Below the pieces are notes generated by a model, which saw only the letters and a list, made by a program, of their open reading frames with translations, did no database searches and had not been told where the DNA came from. From positions 124,001 to 188,000 of the forward strand of contig NCEE01000010.1 in assembly GCA_002280555.1 (NCBI GenBank): a stretch of 64,000 nt of DNA. Reading direction: 5' to 3'. Source of the stretch: Sphingomonas sp. 32-62-10. Lineage in GTDB: Bacteria; Pseudomonadota; Alphaproteobacteria; Sphingomonadales; Sphingomonadaceae. The position numbers and the translations under genes are program-made. Each line of letters starts with the position of its first letter. Positions within the stretch are counted from its first letter, which is position 1. Shown piece by piece: positions 1-8,479 of the stretch.

Positions 1-695
1 ATATCCCAGGCGGGATCCTCAAAAAGGCCCTCACCGAAAAACTGATCCCGCAGTCGGCGTCCCCGGATCACCTGGCGGATTTGCGCGGCCGTCACGGGAA
101 CATCGTCGCCGTCGTCGGGACCACGATAGGCCACTGCCCGATCGCCCAGCATCGACGGTCGCAGCCCACCTTGATCAGCCCTGGTCAATCGCGAAAGCGT
201 CTCCGCAATGCGCGCGACTTCGGCGTTCAGCTTGCTGAGTCGTTCCGAATCACGGTAGCGATCATCATTACCCTGTCGCACCCTGCCGCCGCCGACATGG
301 GCGAACGCAATCACCAGGGCCGCCACGCGTTCAGCGATTGACGGGGCACACAGCAGTTGCACATTGCCGTCAAAAAGGCATGCGGTCACTTCATCAATCT
401 GGCTATCATCAAGCGCGATGACGACCGACGCGCCGTTGACCGAACGCCATGCCACAACCGCATCCAGTGCGCCGCCCAACGTATCGCCAGCGCTGCCCGC
501 CTCGATCAGCACGCCGTCAATCACTGGGCCTTGCGTAAGCACGGCCGTCGCTTCGCTCAACGATACTGGGCCAATCATCCGGGCACCTGCCAGCACCAGC
601 GCTTCCTGCCCTTCCCGGATATGCCCGGCAGCCTCCCCGATCAGCAGCACCGCTGGTTGCGGCCGATAGTCCGGTTGGTTCAACGCGTCGTTCAT
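1..695 (-). CDS. Winged-helix/MarR-like regulator, C-terminus beyond window
   Basis: The reading frame is open from ATG at 695 to the window edge (231 codons visible). It starts MNDALNQPDYRPQPAVLLIGE and reaches FGEGLFEDPAWDI at the edge. The first 115 residues look like a degenerate receiver-type alpha/beta domain with no clear phospho-acceptor. The part near the edge (FEDPAWDILLDL type) is, from memory of sphingomonad proteins, the beginning of a winged-helix DNA-binding domain, but that domain itself lies outside the window. A transcription regulator is therefore an inference. It lies 140 bp downstream of the pntB stop, on the same strand. Confidence 0.7.
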   Translation of the reverse strand, partial: MNDALNQPDYRPQPAVLLIGEAAGHIREGQEALVLAGARMIGPVSLSEATAVLTQGPVIDGVLIEAGSAGDTLGGALDAVVAWRSVNGASVVIALDDSQIDEVTACLFDGNVQLLCAPSIAERVAALVIAFAHVGGGRVRQGNDDRYRDSERLSKLNAEVARIAETLSRLTRADQGGLRPSMLGDRAVAYRGPDDGDDVPVTAAQIRQVIRGRRLRDQFFGEGLFEDPAWD

Positions 696-837
696 GCCCT
701 TGCTCCATTGTTCATGGAGACCATCATACGCAATTCACGCATGGGGATACGTAACGATCGCTCCTAAATGGAGCCAAACACATGATCTTGCGTATTAAAC
801 GCACCGAAACGGATGCATTCCGACGCCGGACGAGCGA

Positions 838-2253
838 TTAATCGAGCGCCTTGACGATATCCTCGACCATCTTCTTGGCGTCGGCGAGCAGCATCATGGT
901 GTTATCCATGTAAAACACATCATTGTCGACGCCGGCATAGCCGACCCCGCCCATGGAGCGCTTGATAAACAACACGGTCTTGGCCTTTTCGACATCGAAC
1001 ACGGGCATACCATAGATGGGCGATCCCTTATCGGTCTTGGCGGCCGGATTTACCACGTCGTTCGCACCGATGATGAAGGCGACGTCGGTCTGTGCGAATT
1101 CGCTGTTGATGTCTTCCAGCTCAAACACATCGTCATAAGGCACGCTCGCTTCGGCGAGCAGCACGTTCATGTGCCCGGGCATACGGCCTGCGACCGGGTG
1201 GATCGCGAACTTCACCTTGACGCCGTGTTCTTTCAGCTTGTCGGTCATTTCGCGCAGCACATGCTGGGCCTGCGCCACCGCCATGCCGTAACCGGGAACG
1301 ATGATGACCTGTTCGGCTTGGCCCATCAGGAAGGCCGCGTCTTCGGCACTGCCGCGCTTCCAAGGGCGCTGCTCCTTCGCCGCACCGTCGCCCGCACCAC
1401 CGCTATCGCCGCCAAAGCCGCCGGCGATCACGCTGATGAAGCTGCGGTTCATCGCCTTGCACATGATGTAGCTCAGGATCGCGCCTGACGAACCGACGAG
1501 CGCGCCGGTGATGATCATCGCGGTGTTATGCAGCGTGAAGCCCATCGCTGCTGCCGCCCAGCCCGAATAGCTGTTGAGCATCGAGACGACGACCGGCATG
1601 TCCGCCCCGCCGATCGGGATGATCAGCAGGAAGCCGATCACGAAGGCGAGCGCGGTGATCGTCCAGAAGATCCACGGGCTCTGATCGGTCGTGAAATAAG
1701 CGATCAGGCCGAGAATTCCCGCGAGAACGCCGAGATTGATCACATGGCGGCCCGGCAGCATAATCGGCTTACCGCCCATATTGCCGTTCAATTTCAGAAA
1801 CGCGATCACAGAGCCCGAAAAGGTGATGGCACCAATCGCGACGCCAAGCCCCATTTCGATCCGGCTCGGCACCAGGATCATCCCATCGGCATCCATGATA
1901 TCGAACGCCAATGGGTTAAGGAACGCAGCCACGCCCACCAATACTGCGGCCATGCCGACCAGCGAGTGAAAAGCGGCGACGAGCTGCGGCATATCCGTCA
2001 TCGCGATTCGCCGCGCGGTGACCACGCCGATCACTGCGCCGATACCGATCGCAATCAGAATTTCGCCGATGCTGGCAACCGAATGGACCGCAAGCGTCGT
2101 CCCGACCGCGATCGCCATACCGATCATGCCATAGCGGTTGCCCTCACGGCTGCTGGCCGGCGATGACAGCCCGCGCAATGCGAGGATGAAACACACCCCA
2201 GCGACCAGATAGGCCAGGGATACCCAGGGATTAACCGGCGCTGCGTGTTCCAT
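838..2253 (-). CDS. pntB: NAD(P) transhydrogenase subunit beta
   Basis: Membrane subunit of the proton-translocating transhydrogenase that transfers hydride from NADH to NADP+ at the cost of the proton gradient. The 471-residue protein has the expected order: eight or nine hydrophobic segments up to about residue 270, a Gly/Ala-rich linker, then the NADP(H)-binding domain III with VPGYGMAVAQAQ, HPVAGRMPGHMNVLLAEA and GANDVVNPAA. Length and motifs are normal for PntB. It is the last gene of a pntA1-pntA2-pntB cluster, with a 103 bp gap after pntA2 in which I see no gene. Confidence 0.97.
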   Translation of the reverse strand: MEHAAPVNPWVSLAYLVAGVCFILALRGLSSPASSREGNRYGMIGMAIAVGTTLAVHSVASIGEILIAIGIGAVIGVVTARRIAMTDMPQLVAAFHSLVGMAAVLVGVAAFLNPLAFDIMDADGMILVPSRIEMGLGVAIGAITFSGSVIAFLKLNGNMGGKPIMLPGRHVINLGVLAGILGLIAYFTTDQSPWIFWTITALAFVIGFLLIIPIGGADMPVVVSMLNSYSGWAAAAMGFTLHNTAMIITGALVGSSGAILSYIMCKAMNRSFISVIAGGFGGDSGGAGDGAAKEQRPWKRGSAEDAAFLMGQAEQVIIVPGYGMAVAQAQHVLREMTDKLKEHGVKVKFAIHPVAGRMPGHMNVLLAEASVPYDDVFELEDINSEFAQTDVAFIIGANDVVNPAAKTDKGSPIYGMPVFDVEKAKTVLFIKRSMGGVGYAGVDNDVFYMDNTMMLLADAKKMVEDIVKALD

Positions 2254-2356
2254 CGTTCAACTAACCCCCAAAGCTCTTCCCAGCATGTGCTGGCTTACCC
2301 CGTTCGACAAAGCACATTCGTTGCGCGATACCCCAGCCTTGGCCGGGGCGGTCGCA

Positions 2357-2653
2357 TCAATGCTTGGCCGCTGGCCGATCTTTTTTCTTGTACATGGCGA
2401 GCATCCGGGCGGTGACGGCAAAGCCGCCAAAGATGTTGACGCTGGCCAGCACCACCGCCAGCAGCCCGAGATATTTAGACACTGCTGATCCTTCCGCCGC
2501 GCTCGCGACCAGCGCACCGACGATGATCACCGACGAGATCGCGTTCGTCACCGCCATCAGCGGCGTATGCAGCGCAGGGGTGACCGACCAGACGACATAA
2601 TAGCCCACGAAACAGGCCATCACGAAGATCGACAGGGTAGAAACAAAATCCAT
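2357..2653 (-). CDS. pntA2: NAD(P) transhydrogenase subunit alpha part 2
   Basis: The 98-residue protein starting MDFVSTLSIFVMACFVGYYV has three hydrophobic segments and ends in a basic tail (YKKKDRPAAKH). It corresponds to the membrane part of PntA, which in alphaproteobacteria is encoded apart from the soluble NAD-binding part. The ATG at 2653 is chosen because the open frame upstream of it overlaps pntA1 and encodes unrelated Arg-rich sequence. It sits 14 bp after pntA1 and before pntB, consistent with one operon for the three-subunit enzyme. Confidence 0.95.
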   Translation of the reverse strand: MDFVSTLSIFVMACFVGYYVVWSVTPALHTPLMAVTNAISSVIIVGALVASAAEGSAVSKYLGLLAVVLASVNIFGGFAVTARMLAMYKKKDRPAAKH

Positions 2654-2667
2654 GATAATCCCCTTGA

Positions 2668-3789
2668 TCAGCCCAGCAGCCGTGGATTGACGACAGCACC
2701 GTCCTTGGTCAGCCGGATTGCGTCGCCGATTTCTTCGTCGAGCACGGGCTTGCCCGCTTCCTTGTCCCAAAAGGCGCTCAGGAAGTTGAACAGGTTGCGC
2801 GCAAACAGGGCAGAGGCATCTGCCGCAAGGCGACCAGCCACATTGCGATGACCGACGATCTTCACGCCATGAACGGTAACTACATCGCCGGCAACCGCAC
2901 CTTCGACATTGCCGCCCGCCTCAACCGCGAGATCGACGATCACGCTGCCCGGCCGCATCGTCGCGATCTGTGCATCGCTGATCAGGCGCGGCGCTGGCCG
3001 CCCGGGGATCAGCGCTGTGGTGATCACGATATCCTGCTTGGCGATATGGCTCGACACCAGCTCAGCCTGCGCCGCCTGATATTCGGGGCTCATCTCGCCA
3101 GCGTAACCGCCTGCGCCTTCACCCTCGATGCCCTTGACGTTCTCAACGAAGATCGGCTTGGCACCCAGCGACTGGATCTGCTCCTTCGTCGCGCTGCGCA
3201 CATCGGTGGCGGAAACCTGCGCGCCCAGACGGCGCGCCGTCGCGATCGCTTGCAAGCCTGCAACGCCGACGCCCATCACGAAAACGCGCGCCGCCGAAAC
3301 CGTACCGGCCGCGGTCATCATCATCGGAAAAGCGCGACCATATTCCGCAGCACCGTCAAGCACGGCCTTATACCCGGCCAGATTCGACTGTGACGACAGG
3401 ATATCCATCGATTGGGCGCGGGTGATTCGCGGCATGAACTCCATCGCCAGCGCCTCGAATCCGCCTGCGGCATAAGCATCGACGCGTGCCCGCTCGCCAA
3501 AGGGATTGAGGCTCGCGACGATCCATGCACCCGGCGCGGCGCCGGCAAGGCTCGCCGGATCGGGGCCCTGCACACCCAGCACGATGTGCGCGCCCGCCAG
3601 TGTGGCAGCCCGGTCGCCCAAGGTAGCGCCTGCATCGGCAAACTGCGCATCGGCAATGGCAGCACCAGCACCCGCGCCGGCCTCAACCGACACGGTTGCA
3701 CCTAATGCGATGAATTTCTTGACGGTTTCGGGCGTTCCGGCCACGCGGTTTTCACCGGTGGCCTGCTCCTTCAACAGGGCGATCTTCAC
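2668..3789 (-). CDS. pntA1: NAD(P) transhydrogenase subunit alpha part 1 (NAD-binding)
   Basis: Soluble, NAD(H)-binding domain I of the transhydrogenase, 373 residues. It starts MKIALLKEQATGENRVAGTP, typical of the AlaDH/PNT N-terminal domain. It carries the nucleotide-binding segment VFVMGVGVAGLQAIATARRLGAQVSATDVR around residues 165-195 and the mobile-loop region after ITTALIPGRPAPRLI. The protein is complete. It is the first pnt gene and lies 7 bp downstream of the aa3-oxidase small subunit on the same strand. Confidence 0.97.
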   Translation of the reverse strand: MKIALLKEQATGENRVAGTPETVKKFIALGATVSVEAGAGAGAAIADAQFADAGATLGDRAATLAGAHIVLGVQGPDPASLAGAAPGAWIVASLNPFGERARVDAYAAGGFEALAMEFMPRITRAQSMDILSSQSNLAGYKAVLDGAAEYGRAFPMMMTAAGTVSAARVFVMGVGVAGLQAIATARRLGAQVSATDVRSATKEQIQSLGAKPIFVENVKGIEGEGAGGYAGEMSPEYQAAQAELVSSHIAKQDIVITTALIPGRPAPRLISDAQIATMRPGSVIVDLAVEAGGNVEGAVAGDVVTVHGVKIVGHRNVAGRLAADASALFARNLFNFLSAFWDKEAGKPVLDEEIGDAIRLTKDGAVVNPRLLG

Positions 3790-3796
3790 CGCCGGG

Positions 3797-3922
3797 TCAG
3801 CCCGCGATCAGCCAGACGACGAATGCGGCGATCGCAAAGGACGCCACCGCGCCCCATTTCATCACGCCCATGACTTTGCCGTAGGTTTGTTCGTGCGCCT
3901 TGATGTCGCCATTGCCGGTCAT
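3797..3922 (-). CDS. aa3-type cytochrome c oxidase subunit IV (41 aa)
   Basis: A 41-residue ORF: MTGNGDIKAHEQTYGKVM then a single membrane helix ending VVWLIAG and a TGA stop. The short N-terminus with a conserved 'HEQTY' and one helix is the signature of the alphaproteobacterial aa3-type cytochrome oxidase subunit IV family (COX_aa3, about 40-45 residues). It is probably co-transcribed with pntA1. The main oxidase genes are not in this window, so its placement next to the transhydrogenase is a locus convention, not evidence of interaction. Confidence 0.85.
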   Translation of the reverse strand: MTGNGDIKAHEQTYGKVMGVMKWGAVASFAIAAFVVWLIAG

Positions 3923-4103
3923 TCGCGATTACCCCCCACAAGCGTATCTGTTGGCCATAGCCCTTAACCGTGCGGCGTCAGCACCTCAAGCCCCGCCTGC
4001 AACCCTTACGCACGGGCCAAATCTCCGTTGGCGCCTTTAAGCCCCCCTTTACCCCCTGTCGTTAAGGTTACCGGCTGGAACAGGGTTGCATGGGGACGGC
4101 TGT

Positions 4104-5531
4104 ATGACGCGCAATGGCCAGCGCTTGCTGATGTTGATCGATGACGAGCCAGCGCAACGCCGCCTGGTCGCGGCGCTTGCCGCGCGGGGCGGGTGGCGTT
4201 CGGTGTTCGCCTGTGATGGCGAAATGGCGATCGCGACGCTTGGTACGCAAGACGGGATGCAGCTCGATGCGATCCTGATCGATCATTGGGCGCCGGAGGC
4301 TGACCCTACCGCGCTGATTACCGAGCTGCGGCTGCGCCGCCCCTCGCTCCCGATCCTGATGCTGACGGCCAACGGATCGGTCGCACAGGCCGTGGGCGCG
4401 ATGCGCGCTGGCGCCACCGATTTCCTGGTCAAGCCGCTCGCGCCCGAACGCCTGCTGTGCGCGCTCGAGGCTGCGGTCGCCAGCACCACGGCGGGTGAGC
4501 TTCGCCCGCTAACCGAGAAAATCCCTGCGCTGCTAGCCTTTGACGAGATCGTCGGTTCCGAACCGATGTTCCGCGCCGCCCTCGCCATTGCCGCCAAGGC
4601 CGCCCGCGCCCGCGTTGCCGTGCTGCTCGAAGGTGAAAGCGGCGTCGGCAAGGAAGTGGTGGCAGAGGCCATTCACGCTGCGTCCCCACGCGCCAAGAAA
4701 CCAATGATCACCGTCAATTGCGGCGCGATCCCCGCCAACCTCGTCGAATCCGAACTGTTCGGGCATGAGAAAGGCGCGTTCACTGGCGCGTTCGAACGCA
4801 AGCTGGGGCGGTTCAGCGAAGCTGATGGCGGCACGATCTTCCTGGACGAAGTTGGTGAGATGCCGCTCGAAGCGCAGGTGAAACTGCTCCGCGTGCTGCA
4901 ATCGGGCGAAATCCAGCCGATCGGCGCGCGCCACACGCGCGAAGTCGATGTCCGCGTGATCGCGGCCACCAACAAGCGCTTGCTCGATGAGGTTGAAGCC
5001 GGGCGCTTCCGGGAAGACCTGTATTACCGGCTCAACGTCGTCCAGGTGACGATCCCCCCCTTGCGCGAACGCACCGGTGATATTCCGGCACTCGCCCGGC
5101 ACCTCCTCGCGCGGATCGCCGAACAGCCAGGCCTGCGCCCGATCGGCATCACTGATGATGCGCTGCAACTTCTGGTCAATTACGACTGGCCGGGTAACGT
5201 CCGCCAGCTCCAGAACGCGCTGTTCCGCGCCGCCGTGCTGTGTGAGGCGAACGCGCTGACCCGCGCCGATTTCCCGCAGATCGCAGCGCTCGGCGCCAAG
5301 CGGCTGGCGGGTGCAAGCACCACTTCTGCCACACCCGCCAGCGGCGGCGTGACGTTGTTCCGCCCGGACGGCAATATGCGTGCGCTGGAGGAGATCGAAG
5401 CCGATGTCATCCGTCTCGCCATTGGCCATTACCGTGGCCGAATGACCGAAGTTGCCCGGCGGCTGGGGATCGGGCGTTCGACGCTCTACCGAAAGCTGGG
5501 CGAGTTGGGGATCGACAACGCGGCGGCGTGA
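4104..5531 (+). CDS. Sigma-54-dependent NtrC-family response regulator
   Basis: A 475-residue activator of sigma-54 promoters. The receiver domain (1-120) keeps acidic D13/D14, phospho-acceptor D60, T88 and K110, although the segment after D60 (HWAPEAD) is unusual. The central AAA+ domain has Walker A GESGVGKE, the sigma-54 contact loop GAFTGA, Walker B GGTIFLDE and the R-finger region NVRQLQNAL. The last 50 residues are a Fis-type helix-turn-helix (MTEVARRLGIGRSTLYRKLGEL). ATG 4104 is preferred over TTG 4086 because GGGGACGG lies upstream of it at suitable spacing. No kinase gene is adjacent. It resembles TacA/NtrX-class regulators but I cannot assign an orthologue. Confidence 0.93.
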   Translation: MTRNGQRLLMLIDDEPAQRRLVAALAARGGWRSVFACDGEMAIATLGTQDGMQLDAILIDHWAPEADPTALITELRLRRPSLPILMLTANGSVAQAVGAMRAGATDFLVKPLAPERLLCALEAAVASTTAGELRPLTEKIPALLAFDEIVGSEPMFRAALAIAAKAARARVAVLLEGESGVGKEVVAEAIHAASPRAKKPMITVNCGAIPANLVESELFGHEKGAFTGAFERKLGRFSEADGGTIFLDEVGEMPLEAQVKLLRVLQSGEIQPIGARHTREVDVRVIAATNKRLLDEVEAGRFREDLYYRLNVVQVTIPPLRERTGDIPALARHLLARIAEQPGLRPIGITDDALQLLVNYDWPGNVRQLQNALFRAAVLCEANALTRADFPQIAALGAKRLAGASTTSATPASGGVTLFRPDGNMRALEEIEADVIRLAIGHYRGRMTEVARRLGIGRSTLYRKLGELGIDNAAA

Positions 5532-5534
5532 GGT

Positions 5535-6590
5535 CTAGCGCCCCACCAGCGCTTGATCCTTGCACCCCCGCCATACGCGCAACGCCTGCACGGTTTCCGC
5601 CACATCATGCACGCGGAGCAACTGTACCCCGGCCTCCGCGCCCTTCAGCGCCAGCGCGAGCGAACCGCCGAGACGCTCGCCCACCGGCGCTTCGTTTGAA
5701 AGAGCGCCGATCATCCGCTTGCGGCTCGCGCCGAGCATGATCGGGCAACCCAGCCCATGAAACATCGCCAGCCCGTTGAGCAGCGCCAGATTCTCGGCCA
5801 GCCCCTTGCCGAAGCCAATGCCGGGATCGATGATGATCCGCGCCCGGTCCACGCCCGCTGCCACGACGGCCGCGATCCGTGCTTCGAGCCAGTCGTACAC
5901 CTCGATCAGCACGTCGGCATAGCCGCTGCCGCCGTGCGGCCCTTTGGCGGGCTCCGGCGAGTGCATCAGAATCACCGGGCAATCGGCCTTGGTCACCACC
6001 TCCAGCGCACGATCATCCCAGAGCAGCGCCGACACATCGTTGATGATATGGGCGCCCGCCGCCAGCGCCGCCTCCATCACGGCGGCCTTGCGCGTATCGA
6101 CCGAGACGATCGTACCGCTTTTCACCAGCCGCTCGACCACGGGGAGCACGCGCTTCACCTCATCGCCTTCCCACACCGGTTTCGCGCCGGGCCGGGTCGA
6201 TTCGCCGCCCAGGTCGATGAGGCTCGCGCCCTTGGCAGCCATGTCGAACCCCGCATTGGCAGCGGCTACCGGATCGTCCTCGAGCGCGCCGCCGTCCGAA
6301 AAACTGTCGGGCGTGACGTTCAAAATGCCCGCAACATGCGGCTGATCGAGCCGCAGCACGCGATCGCCCAAGGTCAGCGGCGGGCGCGGTTTGACGATAG
6401 CGCGGTGGATTTCGACTGCCGCTTCGTCCTGCGCCAGCTTCTCGTCGAAATCGGCGATCGTCACCGTTCGACGTTGCTTGCCTTCGATTACCTCATAAGC
6501 GGCAAACCACAGCATCCCGCCTGCCAGCCGCGCCACTTCGCCATCACGGCCGACGGGACTGTCGACGAACTGGATCGGGCGAAGGTGCAT
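5535..6590 (-). CDS. folP: Dihydropteroate synthase
   Basis: Condenses 6-hydroxymethyl-dihydropterin pyrophosphate with p-aminobenzoate in folate synthesis. The 351-residue protein has an N-terminal extension of about 95 residues, then the TIM-barrel core: GILNVTPDSFSDGG, LIDLGGESTRPGA, INDVSALLWDD, ILMHSPEPAKGP, IIIDPGIGFGKGLAENLALL and LGASRKRMIG, all expected substrate-binding motifs. ATG 6590 is chosen because it follows the ccrM stop by 5 bp, while the longer frame would overlap ccrM. It is the last gene of the minus-strand run that begins at glmM. Confidence 0.96.
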   Translation of the reverse strand: MHLRPIQFVDSPVGRDGEVARLAGGMLWFAAYEVIEGKQRRTVTIADFDEKLAQDEAAVEIHRAIVKPRPPLTLGDRVLRLDQPHVAGILNVTPDSFSDGGALEDDPVAAANAGFDMAAKGASLIDLGGESTRPGAKPVWEGDEVKRVLPVVERLVKSGTIVSVDTRKAAVMEAALAAGAHIINDVSALLWDDRALEVVTKADCPVILMHSPEPAKGPHGGSGYADVLIEVYDWLEARIAAVVAAGVDRARIIIDPGIGFGKGLAENLALLNGLAMFHGLGCPIMLGASRKRMIGALSNEAPVGERLGGSLALALKGAEAGVQLLRVHDVAETVQALRVWRGCKDQALVGR

Positions 6591-6595
6591 CGTCG

Positions 6596-7735
6596 CTACG
6601 GCTGGGTCGCCAGCAGATAGGTCTTGCGCAACGCATCGATCGGCGCGAGGCCGTCGGGCGTGTCGTAATGCCAGAAGGTCCAGCCATTGCACGCCGGTGC
6701 ACCCTGGACCGTCGCGCCAAGCTTGTGGATCGAGCCGACCGCGCCGCACACGCTTTCGAGGCTGCCATCGGCGCGGACCAGCGCGCGGTGGCGGCGCTTG
6801 GCATCGCTCAGCACGCGGCCCGGCGTCAGATACCCGTTCTCCACCAGCACCCCGAAAGCGACCTTGGGCGCGGTTCGCGGCGACTGCATCGTCACCAGCG
6901 CCGATTCATCAAGCGGCAGCGCGGCGGCAATCCGTTCGAGCGCCGCGTCGCAATAACCAAGCTCACGCTCAATGCCGATCCAGCGCCGTCCCAGCCGCTT
7001 GGCCACCGCACCCGTCGTGCCGGTGCCGAAAAACGGATCAAGCACCACGTCCCCCGGCTTTGTGCAGGCCAGCAAAATGCGATAAATCAGCGCTTCGGGT
7101 TTTTGCGTCGGGTGCACCTTGGTGCCGCCCTTCTTCAGCCGCTCCTGCCCGCCGCACACCGGAAATTCCCAGTCGCTGCGCATCTGCAACTCGTCATTCA
7201 GCGTCTTCATGCTGCGATAGTTGAACGTGTAGCGCGCCTTTTCGCCCATCGACGCCCAGATCAATGTCTCATGCGCATTGGTGAAACGCGTGCCCTTGAA
7301 ATTGGGCATCGGGTTCGATTTGCGCCAGATGATATCGTTCAGAATCCAGAAGTTCAGATCCTGGATCGCCGAACCCACCTTGAAGATGTTGTGGTAGCTG
7401 CCGATCACCCAGATCGTGCCGTTATCCTTCAAAATCCGCCGCGCCTCGGCGAGCCAGGCGCGGGTGAATTTTTCATAGGCGCTCAGGCTGTCGAACTTGT
7501 CCCATTCGTCGGTGACGGCATCGACATGGCTGCCATCGGGACGGCTGAGATCGCCGCCGAGCTGCAAATTATAGGGCGGATCAGCGAAGATCATGTCGAT
7601 CGATTTGGCTGGGAGCGCGCGCATCGCGGCGATGCAATCGCCCATGATGATCGAATCGAGCGGCAAGTCGACATCCGCCACCGGGGCCGGTGTTCGACGT
7701 GTCCTGACCTTTTCCAAAACGCCCATTATTGCCAT
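6596..7735 (-). CDS. ccrM: Cell-cycle adenine DNA methyltransferase (GANTC specificity)
   Basis: A beta-class N6-adenine methyltransferase of 379 residues. It has catalytic FADPPYNLQLGGDLSRPDG near the N-terminus, SAM-binding DPFFGTGTTGAVAKRLGR at about 230-250, and a C-terminal RAMA-type domain (after LVENGYLTPG) typical of CcrM. In Caulobacter, CcrM methylates GANTC late in replication and its gene is under CtrA control. Here the upstream region carries two CtrA-like half-sites and a GANTC (see 7792-7824). No restriction enzyme gene is nearby, which supports the solitary regulatory role. The start could also be ATG 7726. Confidence 0.95.
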   Translation of the reverse strand: MAIMGVLEKVRTRRTPAPVADVDLPLDSIIMGDCIAAMRALPAKSIDMIFADPPYNLQLGGDLSRPDGSHVDAVTDEWDKFDSLSAYEKFTRAWLAEARRILKDNGTIWVIGSYHNIFKVGSAIQDLNFWILNDIIWRKSNPMPNFKGTRFTNAHETLIWASMGEKARYTFNYRSMKTLNDELQMRSDWEFPVCGGQERLKKGGTKVHPTQKPEALIYRILLACTKPGDVVLDPFFGTGTTGAVAKRLGRRWIGIERELGYCDAALERIAAALPLDESALVTMQSPRTAPKVAFGVLVENGYLTPGRVLSDAKRRHRALVRADGSLESVCGAVGSIHKLGATVQGAPACNGWTFWHYDTPDGLAPIDALRKTYLLATQP

Positions 7736-7791
7736 CCCCGCCTTGCAAGATGCCCATCGGCACGAAAGTTACCCTGCCCGTCAAGAAAACA

Positions 7792-7824
7792 ATGGTTAAC
7801 GATTCCAATTAGTAAATGGTTAAC
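7792..7824 (-). promoter_or_regulatory. Candidate CtrA half-sites flanking a GANTC, ccrM promoter
   Basis: Reading toward ccrM there are two identical GTTAACCAT copies (7824-7816 and 7800-7792), 24 bp apart. The upstream copy extends to TTAACCATTTACTAA, close to the CtrA consensus TTAA-N7-TTAA. Between them lies GATTC (7801-7805), a CcrM target. Two further GANTC sites occur at 7859-7863 and 7907-7911. The cluster is 57-90 bp upstream of the ccrM start. Binding is inferred from the motif only. Confidence 0.65.
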
Positions 7825-7909
7825 GCGGCGGAACAATTTGGCACTGGAACGATATATTGAGTCCGGTTGGTCGTGCCATCGCAAGTAATAGTGGTGTGGC
7901 GCGAAAGAC

Positions 7910-8479
7910 TCACTCCACCAGCGACTGCAGAGAAAGGGCGCGGGCAACCGGCGCAAATGACCGGCGGTGCAGTGGCGTCGGCCCCAAACGCGCCAGCGCA
8001 GCCATATGCACCGCCGCGCCATACCCCTTGTTCGATGCCCAGCCATAGCCGGGATGCACCCGGTCAGCGGCGATCATTATCCGGTCGCGCGTTACCTTGG
8101 CGATGATCGATGCGGCCGAAATGCACGGCTCAATCGCATCCCCACCGATGATCGCGCGGGATTGCCAGCGCCAGGCGGGGCAGCGATTGCCGTCGACCAG
8201 CACTTCCCTTGGATCAACGCCAAGCGCTGCTACCGCGCGTTCCATCGCCAGCATCGTCGCCCACAAAATGTTGAGCGTATCGATCTCCTCGACACTCGCG
8301 GTGCCGATCCCCACGGTGCATTCCGCCATGATCTTGGCGAACAGCGCCTCGCGGCGTGCGGCGCTCAATTTCTTGCTGTCGTCGAGCCCCGTGATGCCGC
8401 CCGGACACAGCACCACCGCCGCCGCCACCACCGGCCCCGCCAGCGGCCCGCGTCCGGCTTCGTCGACCCCGGCGATCAT
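7910..8479 (-). CDS. rnhB: Ribonuclease HII
   Basis: Cleaves the RNA strand of RNA-DNA hybrids, including single ribonucleotides in DNA. The 189-residue protein has the N-terminal catalytic motif GVDEAGRGPLAGP, LDDSKKLS, the third acidic region around EVLVDG, SIIAKVTRDR and the C-terminal HPGYGWASNKGYG. It is complete. It overlaps thiD by 4 bp (ATGA), so the two are likely translationally coupled. Confidence 0.97.
   Translation of the reverse strand: MIAGVDEAGRGPLAGPVVAAAVVLCPGGITGLDDSKKLSAARREALFAKIMAECTVGIGTASVEEIDTLNILWATMLAMERAVAALGVDPREVLVDGNRCPAWRWQSRAIIGGDAIEPCISAASIIAKVTRDRIMIAADRVHPGYGWASNKGYGAAVHMAALARLGPTPLHRRSFAPVARALSLQSLVE

Noticed and set aside
782..841. 19-codon ORF MILRIKRTETDAFRRRTSD between the regulator and pntB
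   Set aside because: No ribosome site, ends against the pntB stop, no recognisable feature.
3923..4103. Single TTAACC near 3964 as a CtrA site for the sigma-54 regulator
   Set aside because: Only a partial half-site without the AT following or a partner; such hexamers occur by chance.
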